A DNA stretch of 64,000 nt, from positions 1 to 64,000 of the forward strand of contig DATLRE010000053.1 of assembly GCA_035534835.1 (NCBI GenBank). The letters are read 5' to 3'. The notes below the pieces were generated by a model. That model made no database searches. It saw only the letters and a program-made list of their open reading frames with translations, and had not been told where the DNA came from. Source of the DNA: Bog-756 sp035534835 (lineage in GTDB: Bacteria > Actinomycetota > Acidimicrobiia > Acidimicrobiales > RAAP-2). Position 1 is the first letter of the stretch; the number at the start of each line of letters is the position of its first letter. A program made the translations under genes and the position numbers. Shown one piece after another: positions 27,963 through 36,596 of this stretch.

Positions 27963-30695
27963 ATGCCGGAATCGGTGCCGGGGAACTCGCCGCAAGGCCC
28001 GCACCACGGACTGGCCACGCACGAGGTCGTACTCCTCCTGGAGACGGACGCCGGGCGGGGCCTGCGTCAGGACGAGGCCGAGCGACGCCTGCGGCGATAC
28101 GGCCCCAACCTCCTGCCACAGGCGAAGTCGGCGGGCGCACTCGTCCGATTCCTCCGACAATTCAACCATCCCCTCGTCTACGTCCTGCTCGTAGCCGGAG
28201 TGGTGACGTCGGCCCTGGGCGAAGCGGTCGAGACGTTCGTCATCTTCGGCGTGGTCCTGGTGAACGCTCTGCTCGGCTACGTGCAGGAATCCAAGGCCGA
28301 AGCCGCGCTGGACGCGCTGCGGGCGATGGTCCAGACGGGTGCACGGGTGCGGCGGGACGATCGGGTGACGACCCTGCCGTCGGAGCTCCTCGTCCCCGGA
28401 GACCTGGTGCTGCTCCAGGCGGGTGACAAGGTTCCGGCCGATCTGCGCCTCCTGACCGAGTGCGAACTCCACGTCGACGAGTCGGCGCTCACCGGTGAGT
28501 CGCTGCCCGTCGAGAAGGACGAGGTCCTCCTGCCGGTCTCGACGCCGGTCGCCGATCGACGGAACATGGCCTACTCGGGCACTCTCGTCACGCAGGGCAC
28601 GGGCACGGGCGTCGTCGTGTCGACCGGAGGGGAGACCGAACTCGGCGAGATCCATCGCCTGGTGGGCTCGACGGACTCCCTGGCGACACCGCTCACCCGG
28701 AAGCTCACGCGGCTCAGCAAGGTGCTCACGGTGGCGATCCTCGGACTCGCCGGATTCACGTTCGGGGTCGGGGTACTCCGGGGAGAGCACCCGAGCGAGA
28801 TGTTCATCGCCGCGGTGGCGCTGGCGGTCGGGGCAATCCCCGAGGGCCTGCCGGCGTCCGTGACGATCACGCTCGCCATCGGCGTCAGCCGCATGGCCCG
28901 TCGTCGCGCCGTCGTGCGCCGACTCCCCGCAGTGGAGACCCTGGGCAGCACGACCGTGATCTGCACGGACAAGACCGGGACCCTGACGGAGAACCAGATG
29001 ACCGTGCGAGCCGTGTGGTCGCCGAGCGGCTCCTACGACGTCACCGGTTCCGGGTACTCGGCCGAAGGCTCCCTCCGGCACGGGACCGACCTGGCCGACC
29101 TCGACGCCGATCGGGCGCTGTACTGGACGCTGGTGGCAGGAGCCGCCTGCAACGACACCCGTCGGATCCACGACGAAGGGACATGGGGCATCGTCGGCGA
29201 TCCCACGGAGGGCGCCGTGCTCGTCGCCGCGGCGAAGTCCGGCCTCGACCAGGAGGCCGTCGGCGCCGCGTTCCCGCGGACGGGGACCATCCCGTTCAGC
29301 TCGGAACGGCAGTACATGGCGACGCTGCACGATCCCGTCGACGGCCGTCCGGCCGTGGTCCTGGCGAAGGGTGGGGTCGAGCGCGTCCTCGAACTGTGCG
29401 GCTCCGAGATGTCGGCTCGGGGGGTGGTGCAGCCGCTCGACAGGGTTCGCATCGAACGCGCTGCCGACGGGTTCGCCCGGGACGGCCTCCGGGTGCTCGC
29501 CTTCGCCACGAGCCACGGGGGGACCACACGCTCCCTGGAGGATGGCCTGGCCCGGGGATCCCTGGTGTTCACGGGATTGCAGGCGATGCTCGACCCGCCG
29601 CGCACGGCGGCGGCCGCCGCCGTGCGGTCGTGCCACAGCGCCGGTATCGACGTGAAGATGATCACGGGAGACCATGCCGCCACCGCCACCGCGATCGCCG
29701 TCCGGGTCGGCGTGCTCGGCGACGTCCGGCGGGACGGCGACGTGCTCACGGGGTCCGAACTCGACGCGCTGCCGCCCGACCGCTACTCCGAGGCCGTCGA
29801 ACGCGCGGTCGTGTTCGCCCGGGTCTCGCCCGAACAGAAGCTCCGACTCGTGGAAGGTCTCCAACGGCGGGGCCACATCGTGGCCATGACCGGCGACGGC
29901 GTCAACGACGCCCCGGCGCTCCAGCAGGCCGACATCGGCATCGCCATGGGCCGCGACGGCACCGAAGTTGCGAAGGAGGCCGCAGACATGGTGCTCACCG
30001 ACGACGACTTCGGGACGATCGAAGGAGCCGTCGAAGAGGGTCGGGGGGTGTTCGACAACCTCACCAAGTTCATCGCCTGGACGTTGCCCACCAACCTTGC
30101 CGAGGGCCTGGTCATCCTGGTCGCCGTCGTGCTCGGCCTCACGCTTCCGATCCTGCCGGTCCAGATCCTCTGGATCAACATGACCACGGCGGTGGCGCTG
30201 GGGCTCATGCTCGCGTTCGAGCCCAAGGAGGTCGGGATCATGGAGCGGCCACCTCGCGACCCCGGCAGACCGTTGCTGACCGGTGCACTCGCCATCCGGA
30301 TCGTCCTGCTGTCCGCACTGCTCGTGGGGGCCACCTGGTGGCTCTTCGAGTGGGAGCGGAGGGGTGGTGGCACGCTCGCCGCGGCGCGCACCGTCGCGCT
30401 GAACCTGTTCGTGGCGGTCGAGGCCTTCTACCTGTTCAGTTGCCGGTCGCTCACCGGATCGATCCGGCGCGTCGGCGTGCTCTCCAATCGATGGATCGTC
30501 GGGGGCGTCGCGCTGCAGGCGCTCGGCCAGATCGGCATCACCTACCTGCCGTGGATGAACCACACGTTCCAGACCGCCCCGATCAGCGCGGGTGCATGGC
30601 TCCGGATCCTCGTGGTCGCGATCGGCGCGAGCATCGTGGTCGCCATCGACAAGCACCTGTGGGGGGGCGCCACGTCGATGGGGCGGGGCGCGTGA
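27963..30695 (+). CDS. P-type cation-transporting ATPase (P2 type)
   Basis: Membrane pump of 910 residues, full length for P2-type (Ca2+-like) ATPases. The N-terminal cation-ATPase domain (LRQDEAERRLRRYGPNLLP) is followed by two membrane helices, the actuator motif DESALTGESLPVEK, helices with AVGAIPEGLPASVTITLA (ion-binding PEGLP), the phosphorylated D336 in CTDKTGTLTENQ, KGGVERVL in the nucleotide domain, and MTGDGVNDAPALQQADIGIAMG; about six C-terminal helices follow. Mn2+, Ca2+ or Na+ export is possible; the ion cannot be told. The bases look less uniformly G+C-rich at third positions than in neighbours (CGA and TCG codons are frequent), an impression not computed. Confidence 0.92.
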   Translation: MPESVPGNSPQGPHHGLATHEVVLLLETDAGRGLRQDEAERRLRRYGPNLLPQAKSAGALVRFLRQFNHPLVYVLLVAGVVTSALGEAVETFVIFGVVLVNALLGYVQESKAEAALDALRAMVQTGARVRRDDRVTTLPSELLVPGDLVLLQAGDKVPADLRLLTECELHVDESALTGESLPVEKDEVLLPVSTPVADRRNMAYSGTLVTQGTGTGVVVSTGGETELGEIHRLVGSTDSLATPLTRKLTRLSKVLTVAILGLAGFTFGVGVLRGEHPSEMFIAAVALAVGAIPEGLPASVTITLAIGVSRMARRRAVVRRLPAVETLGSTTVICTDKTGTLTENQMTVRAVWSPSGSYDVTGSGYSAEGSLRHGTDLADLDADRALYWTLVAGAACNDTRRIHDEGTWGIVGDPTEGAVLVAAAKSGLDQEAVGAAFPRTGTIPFSSERQYMATLHDPVDGRPAVVLAKGGVERVLELCGSEMSARGVVQPLDRVRIERAADGFARDGLRVLAFATSHGGTTRSLEDGLARGSLVFTGLQAMLDPPRTAAAAAVRSCHSAGIDVKMITGDHAATATAIAVRVGVLGDVRRDGDVLTGSELDALPPDRYSEAVERAVVFARVSPEQKLRLVEGLQRRGHIVAMTGDGVNDAPALQQADIGIAMGRDGTEVAKEAADMVLTDDDFGTIEGAVEEGRGVFDNLTKFIAWTLPTNLAEGLVILVAVVLGLTLPILPVQILWINMTTAVALGLMLAFEPKEVGIMERPPRDPGRPLLTGALAIRIVLLSALLVGATWWLFEWERRGGGTLAAARTVALNLFVAVEAFYLFSCRSLTGSIRRVGVLSNRWIVGGVALQALGQIGITYLPWMNHTFQTAPISAGAWLRILVVAIGASIVVAIDKHLWGGATSMGRGA

Positions 30696-30812
30696 CGCGC
30701 TCCCGCGTCGGCGGCCCGTGCGTCCCGTGGTCCTCCGCGCCCGTCGACGTCGACCCCGCGCGCCGTTCGCTTCGCTCCCGGCCGCTCCCGCTCGTCCTCC
30801 GCAGGCGGCGCA

Positions 30813-30828
30813 CCTCCCGGGCGGGAGG
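30813..30828. terminator. Short hairpin between convergent genes
   Basis: CCTCCCG (30813-30819) and CGGGAGG (30822-30828) form a compact stem in the 148-base gap between the end of the P-type ATPase gene and the end of purU. It may serve as a terminator for either gene, but there is no T-run and the loop is very small. Confidence 0.35.
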
Positions 30829-30843
30829 GGCCGTCCGGAGCGA

Positions 30844-31695
30844 CTACGGGAAGACGACCGTCCGGTTGCCGTTGAGCAGCACCCGGTCCTCCAGGTGCCA
30901 GCGCAGCCCGCGGGCGAGGACGGCCCGCTCGATGTCCCGCCCCAGGGCGACGAGATCGCCGGGGCTCTCGGCGTGGGTGATGCGGGCCGTGTCCTGCTCG
31001 ATGATCGGACCGGCGTCGAGGTCGGCCGTCGCGTAGTGGCAGGTGGCGCCGATGAGCTTGACACCGCGGGCATGGGCCTGGTGGTAGGGGCGGGCCCCGG
31101 CGAAGCTGGGGAGGAAGCTGTGGTGGATGTTGATGATCCGACCCGGGTACCGGGCGCACACGTCCGGCGGCACGATCTGCATGTAGCGGGCCAGCACCAT
31201 GACGTCGCCGGCCAGCTCGTCGAAGCGCCGGGTGACCTCCGCGAAGGCGGTGGCCGTGTCCCCTGCTCGCACCGGGATGTGGGCGAAGGGGATACCCGCG
31301 GCTTCCACCAGCGGGGCCAGGTCGACGTGGTTGGAGATCACCAGGGGGATCGTGCAGGGGAGGTCACCGCTGTTCGACCGGTAGAGGAGGTCGGCGAGGC
31401 AATGGTCCTCGCGGCTGGCCAGGACGATCACCTTCTTGGCGATGTCGGTGTCGCTCAGGTTCCAGGCGAGGTCCAGCTCTCCGGCCAACGGGGTGAACCG
31501 GCTGCCGAACTCCGCGACGTCGAACGGGAGGGACTCGGCCAGGATCTCGATGCGCTGGAAGAACCGGCCGCTCTCGAGGTCTCCGTGCTGGGCGGCCTCG
31601 AGGACCCACCCTCCGTGGGAGGCGATGAATCCCGTGACCGCGGCAACGATGCCGACCCGATCGGGGCAGGTGATGGTGAGGATGAGGCGTCGCAC
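30844..31695 (-). CDS. purU: Formyltetrahydrofolate deformylase
   Basis: Hydrolyses 10-formyltetrahydrofolate to formate and tetrahydrofolate, balancing one-carbon pools. An N-terminal ACT domain (RRLILTITCPDRVGIVAAVTGFIASHGGWVLEAAQH) is followed by a formyltransferase-fold catalytic domain with VISNHVDLAPLVEAAGIPF, NIHHSFLPSFAGARPYHQAHARGVKLIGATCHYATADLDAGPII, whose Asn, His and Asp are the catalytic set. 283 residues, normal. The start is probably GTG 31695; the purine-rich GGAGGG directly before it is closer than usual, so the exact start is not settled. No purine genes flank it. Confidence 0.92.
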   Translation of the reverse strand: MRRLILTITCPDRVGIVAAVTGFIASHGGWVLEAAQHGDLESGRFFQRIEILAESLPFDVAEFGSRFTPLAGELDLAWNLSDTDIAKKVIVLASREDHCLADLLYRSNSGDLPCTIPLVISNHVDLAPLVEAAGIPFAHIPVRAGDTATAFAEVTRRFDELAGDVMVLARYMQIVPPDVCARYPGRIINIHHSFLPSFAGARPYHQAHARGVKLIGATCHYATADLDAGPIIEQDTARITHAESPGDLVALGRDIERAVLARGLRWHLEDRVLLNGNRTVVFP

Positions 31696-31847
31696 CCCTC
31701 CATTCTGCCCGGGCCATCGGAGCGTGCACGCCGTGCCGGTCCCGGGCGCCCTCACGTCGTGCGGACGGGACGGGATCCACGACGACCGTCGCCGGGCCGC
31801 GCTCCCCGTGGCGGATGCCGGAAGGACGGCCGCGCACGTGGACCGGA

Positions 31848-33011
31848 CTACACCTGCGGGTCGTGCGGCAGACCGAGCGTCCGCTCGGCGATGATGTTGC
31901 GCTGGACCTCCGAGGTCCCGCCCCCGATGGTGAGCGCCGGGGCGAACAGGAACCCGTAGGACCACAGGGCGTCCGGCCACCCACCGGCGTCGGGCGTGCC
32001 CGGCACGGGCCCGCTCCCCGACAACATGCCCGACGCCCCGGCCAGGTCACGGGCCAGGTCCATGATGTGCTGCCCGTGGTCGTCGGCCAGTGCCTTGCGC
32101 ACGCTGGCCTCGGGGCCGGGGGGCGCCCCCGCCACCGCGGCCGACACGGTGCGCAGGCGGAGCAGTCGGAGGACCTCCCCCTCCATCCACACCGCGGCGA
32201 GGCGCTGGCGCAGCAGGGGGTCGTCGGTTCCGCCGCCGGACCGCACCGCGGCCACAAGGTCGTCGGCCGTCGGACCCATCCCCCACAGCGCTCCGGCACC
32301 CGACAGCGACACCCGCTCGTTGGCCAGCGTCACCTTGGCCAGCGACCAGCCCCGTCCCCGCTCCCCGACCAGGTTGGCGGCGGGCAGGCGCACCTCGTCG
32401 AGGAAGACCTCGTTGAACGTGTGGGCCCCGGTCATGTCGACCAGCGGCCGGACGGTAACGCCGGGGGCGTCCATGGGGCAGACGAAGTAGGAGATCCCCT
32501 GGTGCCGGGGGGCGTCGGGCTCGGTCCGGGCGAGCAGGATGCCGAAGTCGGCCCGGTGGGCGTAGCTGGTCCAGACCTTCTGGCCCCGTACCACCCACTC
32601 GTCGCCGTCGAGCTCGGCCCGGGTGGTCAGCGATGCCAGGTCGGACCCGGCACCCGGCTCGCTGAACAGCTGGCACCAGATCTCGTCGGCGGCGAGCAGC
32701 GGGAACAGGTACCGCTCCTTCTGCTCGGGGGTGCCGGCGTGCAGGAGCGTCGGGCCGGCCCAGCCGATCCCGATGGTGTTGTCGGGACGGCGCACCCCGG
32801 CCCGGCGCAGCTCCTCGTCGACCAGGAGCTGGTGGGTCGGGTCGGCGCCCAGACCCCAGGGCGCCGGCCAGTGGGGGGCGACCAGGCCCCGTTCGGCCAG
32901 CTGGCGGCCGGTGGGTGCCGGGTGGTCCGCGAACCAGGATCGGAGCTCGGCACGCCGGGGGTCGTCGTCGGGCGGCAGTGCGGTGTCCACGGCCGCCAGC
33001 GTAGGCTGCAC
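31848..33011 (-). CDS. Acyl-CoA dehydrogenase
   Basis: FAD enzyme of 387 residues that makes the alpha-beta double bond in acyl-CoA. Family motifs: WCQLFSEPGAGSDLASLTTRAELDGDEWVVRGQKVWTSYA (FAD and substrate loop), NEVFLDEVRLPAANLVGERGRGW, and the C-terminal APALTIGGGTSEVQRNIIAERTLGLP. It resembles the actinobacterial long-chain or steroid-side-chain members. The start is uncertain: GTG 33011 is used, but GTG at 32990 is also possible. It is divergent from an acyl-CoA synthetase gene with a 123-base region between them that contains a long inverted repeat, so the two probably serve one catabolic route. Confidence 0.9.
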   Translation of the reverse strand: MQPTLAAVDTALPPDDDPRRAELRSWFADHPAPTGRQLAERGLVAPHWPAPWGLGADPTHQLLVDEELRRAGVRRPDNTIGIGWAGPTLLHAGTPEQKERYLFPLLAADEIWCQLFSEPGAGSDLASLTTRAELDGDEWVVRGQKVWTSYAHRADFGILLARTEPDAPRHQGISYFVCPMDAPGVTVRPLVDMTGAHTFNEVFLDEVRLPAANLVGERGRGWSLAKVTLANERVSLSGAGALWGMGPTADDLVAAVRSGGGTDDPLLRQRLAAVWMEGEVLRLLRLRTVSAAVAGAPPGPEASVRKALADDHGQHIMDLARDLAGASGMLSGSGPVPGTPDAGGWPDALWSYGFLFAPALTIGGGTSEVQRNIIAERTLGLPHDPQV

Positions 33012-33046
33012 CGGTCGCCGCGGTGGTGCCGCGGTGTCGGGAGGCG

Positions 33047-33077
33047 CCCCGTCAGGGGTCGACTCCCCCTGACGGGG
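33047..33077. promoter_or_regulatory. Perfect 12-base inverted repeat in a divergent promoter
   Basis: CCCCGTCAGGGG (33047-33058) and CCCCTGACGGGG (33066-33077) are exact reverse complements, spaced by seven bases. The element lies 36 bases before the acyl-CoA dehydrogenase start and 58 before the acyl-CoA synthetase start. The arms are themselves nearly palindromic. It fits an operator for a dimeric repressor acting on both genes, though a hairpin in either transcript is also possible. The regulator is unknown. Confidence 0.55.
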
Positions 33078-33134
33078 ATGTCGGGCCGGCCGGGCCGAGC
33101 CGGACCCGGAGCCCGGGGCAACGAGGAGGCCGAT

Positions 33135-34787
33135 GTGAGCAAGTGGAACTTCGCCGACGTGTGGGAGGCCGTGGCCGAGGAGGTGCCGGACGCACCGGCG
33201 CTCGTCCACGGCGACCGGACCCGGACGTGGCGCGAGTTCGACGGGCGGGCCGACCGCGTCGGCCGGTGGCTGCTGGGGGCGGGCGTGGCCGAGCAGGACA
33301 AGCTCGCCCTCTACCTCTACAACTGCTCCGAGTACCTGGAGGCCACCTTCGCCGCCTACAAGGTCGGCCTCGTCCCCATCAATACGAACTACCGCTACGC
33401 GGACGACGAACTCGTGTACCTCTGGGAGAACGCCGACACCGTGGCCGTCGTCTTCCACGGCGTGTTCGTGGAGCGCATCGAGGGCATCCGCGACCGGGTG
33501 CCCGGCGTGCGCAGTTGGCTGTGGGTCGACGACGGCACGGCGAGCTGCCCACCGTGGGCCGTCCCCTACGAGGAGGCGGCCGGGACCTCGGGTGCCCCGG
33601 GTCCGGCCGGCGACGATCGGGTACGGGCGCCCTGGGGCAGGGGCCCCGACGATCTCCACATGCTCTACACCGGCGGGACCACCGGGATGCCCAAGGGCGT
33701 CATGTGGCGCCAGGACGACCTGTTCGCCCGGCTCAACGGCAGCGGCTTCCGCCGCTATCCGCCCGAGGGCGGGATCGACGACGTCCGGGCCGAGCTGGCG
33801 GCCGGAGGGCCGGGCATGACCCTGTTGCCCGCCTGCCCCCTCATGCACGGCACCGGCGGGTTCACGGCCATGGAGTGCCTGAGCGAGGGCGGTCGCGTCG
33901 TCACGCTCACCGGACGCCAGTTCGACCCGGTCGAACTGCTCGACACCGTCGAGGCCCGGAAGGTCAACGGCCTGATCATCGTGGGCGACGCCTTCGCCAA
34001 ACCCATCCTGGCCACGCTCGACGCCGAGCCGGGCCGGTGGGACCTGTCCAGCCTGGCGGCCATCATCTCCTCCGGGGTCATGTGGAGCGAGGAGTCCAAG
34101 CAGGGACTGCTGCGCCACCACCCGGGCATGCTGCTGGTCGACGCCTTCTCGTCGTCAGAGGCCCTTGGCATGGGGAGTTCGGTGTCGTCGTCCGAAGGCG
34201 CGGCCGAGACGGCCCGGTTCCGGCTGGGACCCGACGTGCGGGTCATCGACACGGACGGCACCGACATCGCACCCGGGTCGGGCAGGGTCGGCGTCCTGGC
34301 CCTCGGCGGGCGCATCCCCGTCGGGTACTACAAGGACGACGCGAAGTCGGCGGCCACGTTCCGGGTCATCGACGGCGTCCGCTACTCGATCCCCGGTGAC
34401 TACGCCGAGATCCGCGAGGACGGCTCCATCCACCTGCTCGGGCGCGGCTCGGTCTGCATCAACACCGGGGGCGAGAAGGTCTACCCCGAGGAGGTCGAGG
34501 AGGTCGTGAAGACCGTGGACGGCGTGCTGGACGCCGTGGTGGTCGGCATCCCCGACGAGCGCTTCGGCGAGGAGATCGTCGCCGTCGTGCAGCTCACCCC
34601 GGGGACACCCGACGGCTCGGTCTCCCCCGATGCCGTCGTCGAGCACGTCAAGGGCCGGCTGGCGGGCTACAAGGCCCCCCGTCGGGTGCGCTTCGTCGAG
34701 ACGATCGGACGCTCCCCGTCGGGCAAGGTCGACTACGGACGCCACCGCAGCGAGACGGCGGCGTGGCTGGGTGTGACGCTCGGCTGA
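33135..34787 (+). CDS. Acyl-CoA synthetase (AMP-binding)
   Basis: Adenylate-forming enzyme of 550 residues that activates a carboxylic acid as acyl-AMP and then as the CoA thioester. The P-loop-like motif is MLYTGGTTGMPKGVMWRQDDL; further motifs are LVDAFSSSEALGMG, YSIPGDYAEIREDGSIHLLGRGSVCINTGGEKVYPEEVEEV (hinge and adenylate site) and the C-terminal catalytic lysine in RSPSGKVDYG. It resembles mycobacterial FadD proteins used in fatty-acid or steroid breakdown; the substrate is not known. GTG 33135 is preferred, with GAGGAGG just upstream. It is transcribed away from the acyl-CoA dehydrogenase gene, and the two likely share control. Confidence 0.92.
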   Translation: MSKWNFADVWEAVAEEVPDAPALVHGDRTRTWREFDGRADRVGRWLLGAGVAEQDKLALYLYNCSEYLEATFAAYKVGLVPINTNYRYADDELVYLWENADTVAVVFHGVFVERIEGIRDRVPGVRSWLWVDDGTASCPPWAVPYEEAAGTSGAPGPAGDDRVRAPWGRGPDDLHMLYTGGTTGMPKGVMWRQDDLFARLNGSGFRRYPPEGGIDDVRAELAAGGPGMTLLPACPLMHGTGGFTAMECLSEGGRVVTLTGRQFDPVELLDTVEARKVNGLIIVGDAFAKPILATLDAEPGRWDLSSLAAIISSGVMWSEESKQGLLRHHPGMLLVDAFSSSEALGMGSSVSSSEGAAETARFRLGPDVRVIDTDGTDIAPGSGRVGVLALGGRIPVGYYKDDAKSAATFRVIDGVRYSIPGDYAEIREDGSIHLLGRGSVCINTGGEKVYPEEVEEVVKTVDGVLDAVVVGIPDERFGEEIVAVVQLTPGTPDGSVSPDAVVEHVKGRLAGYKAPRRVRFVETIGRSPSGKVDYGRHRSETAAWLGVTLG

Positions 34788-34793
34788 GCCCGG

Positions 34794-34827
34794 GCCGGCC
34801 CACGGCCGGGTCCGGCCGTGGGCCGGC
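34794..34827. terminator. Perfect 16-bp hairpin between convergent genes
   Basis: GCCGGCCCACGGCCGG (34794-34809) and CCGGCCGTGGGCCGGC (34812-34827) are exact reverse complements separated by two bases. The element starts eight bases after the acyl-CoA synthetase stop and ends 39 bases before the convergent nucleotidyltransferase stop. It is symmetrical, so it can act as a terminator in both directions. Confidence 0.7.
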
Positions 34828-34866
34828 GTGCCGCGTGCCGGTCGGTGGCGGTGGTCGCCTCCGGGG

Positions 34867-35610
34867 TCAGCCCTTGTTGGCGCCGTGGGTGCGGACGAAG
34901 TCGTTGACCGTGTAGTAGGCGTCGATGGACTCCCCGGCGTCGCCCCAGAACCCCTCGAGCACGTCGTAGGCCATGGCCCCCTGGGCGATGTAGTGGTTGT
35001 TGACGTCGGTGATCTCCAGTTCGCCCCGCCCCGACGGCACCAGGGTCGGGATCACGTCGAACACGTCGGCGTCGTAGCAGTAGATGCCGGTCACGCCGAA
35101 CTTGGACGCCGGATGCTCCGGCTTCTCGACGATGCCGACGACCGTCCCGTCGGCGTCGAAGGTGGGTACGCCGAGATGCCGGAGGTGTTCGTCCTCCTCG
35201 ACCGGGGTGAGGAGGATCCGGGCGCCGTGGGGTTCGGCCCGGAACGCGTCGACCATCGGCCGGATGGAATTCTCGCAGATGTTGTCGGCCAGCATCACGA
35301 GTACGGGGTCCCCGTCCACGAACCGGGCGGCCAGTCCGAGTGCTTCGGCGATCCCACCCGGTCGGTCCTGGTAGCCGTAGCTGAGCCGGTCGATGCCGAA
35401 CTCCTGGCCGTTGCCGAGCAGACGCAGGAATTCGCCGGCGTGGGTCCCGCCCGTCACCAGCATGATCTCCGTGATCCCGGCGTTCACCAGTGCCTCGATC
35501 GCCCAGTTGATCATGGGCCGGTCGTAGATCGGCAGGAGGTGCTTGTTGGTGATCCGGGTCAGCGGATGCAGGCGCGAGCCGGTACCACCGGCGAGGAGGA
35601 CACCCTTCAT
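34867..35610 (-). CDS. Sugar-1-phosphate nucleotidyltransferase (RmlA-like)
   Basis: Protein of 247 residues that begins MKGVLLAGGTGSRLHPLT, the nucleotide-binding signature of glucose-1-phosphate thymidylyltransferases. Other family blocks are NKHLLPIYDRPMINWAIEALVNAGI, VMLADNICENS, VGIVEKPEHPASKFGVTGIYCYD and ELEITDVNNHYI. It would make an NDP-sugar, probably dTDP-glucose, for envelope glycans. It is shorter than E. coli RmlA (about 290) but near the length of short actinobacterial members. rmlBCD genes are not beside it. Only 10 bases separate it from the serine hydrolase gene upstream on the same strand. Confidence 0.88.
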   Translation of the reverse strand: MKGVLLAGGTGSRLHPLTRITNKHLLPIYDRPMINWAIEALVNAGITEIMLVTGGTHAGEFLRLLGNGQEFGIDRLSYGYQDRPGGIAEALGLAARFVDGDPVLVMLADNICENSIRPMVDAFRAEPHGARILLTPVEEDEHLRHLGVPTFDADGTVVGIVEKPEHPASKFGVTGIYCYDADVFDVIPTLVPSGRGELEITDVNNHYIAQGAMAYDVLEGFWGDAGESIDAYYTVNDFVRTHGANKG

Positions 35611-35620
35611 GCGGCGCAGC

Positions 35621-36538
35621 CTAGACGTGGCCGGGGCCGACAGGGGGCGGCCCGCCGCGGCGGCCGGGGTCCGTCCCACCGGGCGCTCCGGGATCCCCGG
35701 AGGTGCCGGCGACCTCGGCCAGGACGGCGTCGGCCAGGGCGGGCCACGCCCGTGACGCCCACACCCCGAACGGGCGGTCGGCGAGTCCGGCGCACAGGAC
35801 GCCGGCGACCGGATCGATCCACAGGAACGATCCCGACTGGCCGAAGTGGCCGTAGGTGGCCCGAGAGTTGCCGGTGCCCGTCCAGTGCGGGTGCTTGGCC
35901 CCGCGGACCTCGACCCCGAGCCCCCAGTCGCACGGGTCGAACGGGCCGAACCCGGGGAGCACGCCGGCCAGGCCCACGAACTGGACCGAGACGGCGTCGC
36001 TCCAGGTCGCCTCGCTCACCAGCGTGGGACGGGCCCACTCCCGCCCGAGTGCCACCAGGTCGTCCAGCGGACCCGCCAGCCCGGCGGCCGCCGCGCCCGA
36101 AGGCGGGCCGACCAGCGACGTGCCGGCCATCCCGAGCGGCTCCAGGACGCCGGCGGCGAGGTACTCGGCGAACGGCATCCCCGCCCGGTCCTCCAGCACG
36201 GTGGCCAGCACCCCGTAGCCGGCATTGGAGTAGATGCGGCGGACCCCCGGCGCCTCCACGGCCGGGCCCGGTTCGGGACCGAGGCCGGAGGCGTGGGCCA
36301 GGAGGTGGCGCACGGTGGACCCGGGCGGACCGGCCGGATCGTCGAGGGACAGCGTGCCCTCTTCGACGGCGACGAGCACGGCGAGGGCGGTGGCCGGCTT
36401 GGTCACCGAGGCCCAGGCGTGGACCCGCCCGGCGTCACCGGTGGCCGCGGTCGGACCGGGCCCGTCGGGGCCGAGGCGCACGACCCCCACGGCGGCGCCG
36501 TCCACCGGCCAGTCGGCCACCGATCCCAGAGCGTCCAT
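35621..36538 (-). CDS. Serine hydrolase of the beta-lactamase/esterase family
   Basis: Protein of 305 residues of the class C beta-lactamase fold (PF00144). The SxxK motif is S44-V-T-K47 in WASVTKPATAL, the second motif is Y103-S-N in RIYSNAGYGVL, and a third GHFGQSGSFLWIDP near the C-terminus stands where HxG is expected. No signal peptide is visible, so it is probably a cytoplasmic esterase or peptidase rather than a secreted beta-lactamase. ATG 36538 is chosen over an in-frame GTG at 36562. It sits just upstream of the nucleotidyltransferase and divergent from the lipase gene, 58 bases away. Confidence 0.85.
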   Translation of the reverse strand: MDALGSVADWPVDGAAVGVVRLGPDGPGPTAATGDAGRVHAWASVTKPATALAVLVAVEEGTLSLDDPAGPPGSTVRHLLAHASGLGPEPGPAVEAPGVRRIYSNAGYGVLATVLEDRAGMPFAEYLAAGVLEPLGMAGTSLVGPPSGAAAAGLAGPLDDLVALGREWARPTLVSEATWSDAVSVQFVGLAGVLPGFGPFDPCDWGLGVEVRGAKHPHWTGTGNSRATYGHFGQSGSFLWIDPVAGVLCAGLADRPFGVWASRAWPALADAVLAEVAGTSGDPGAPGGTDPGRRGGPPPVGPGHV

Positions 36539-36596
36539 GCCACCGCCAGCGTAGAGGAACACACAGCCGGCGCCTCCTGGCTACTGTGGTGCGGCC

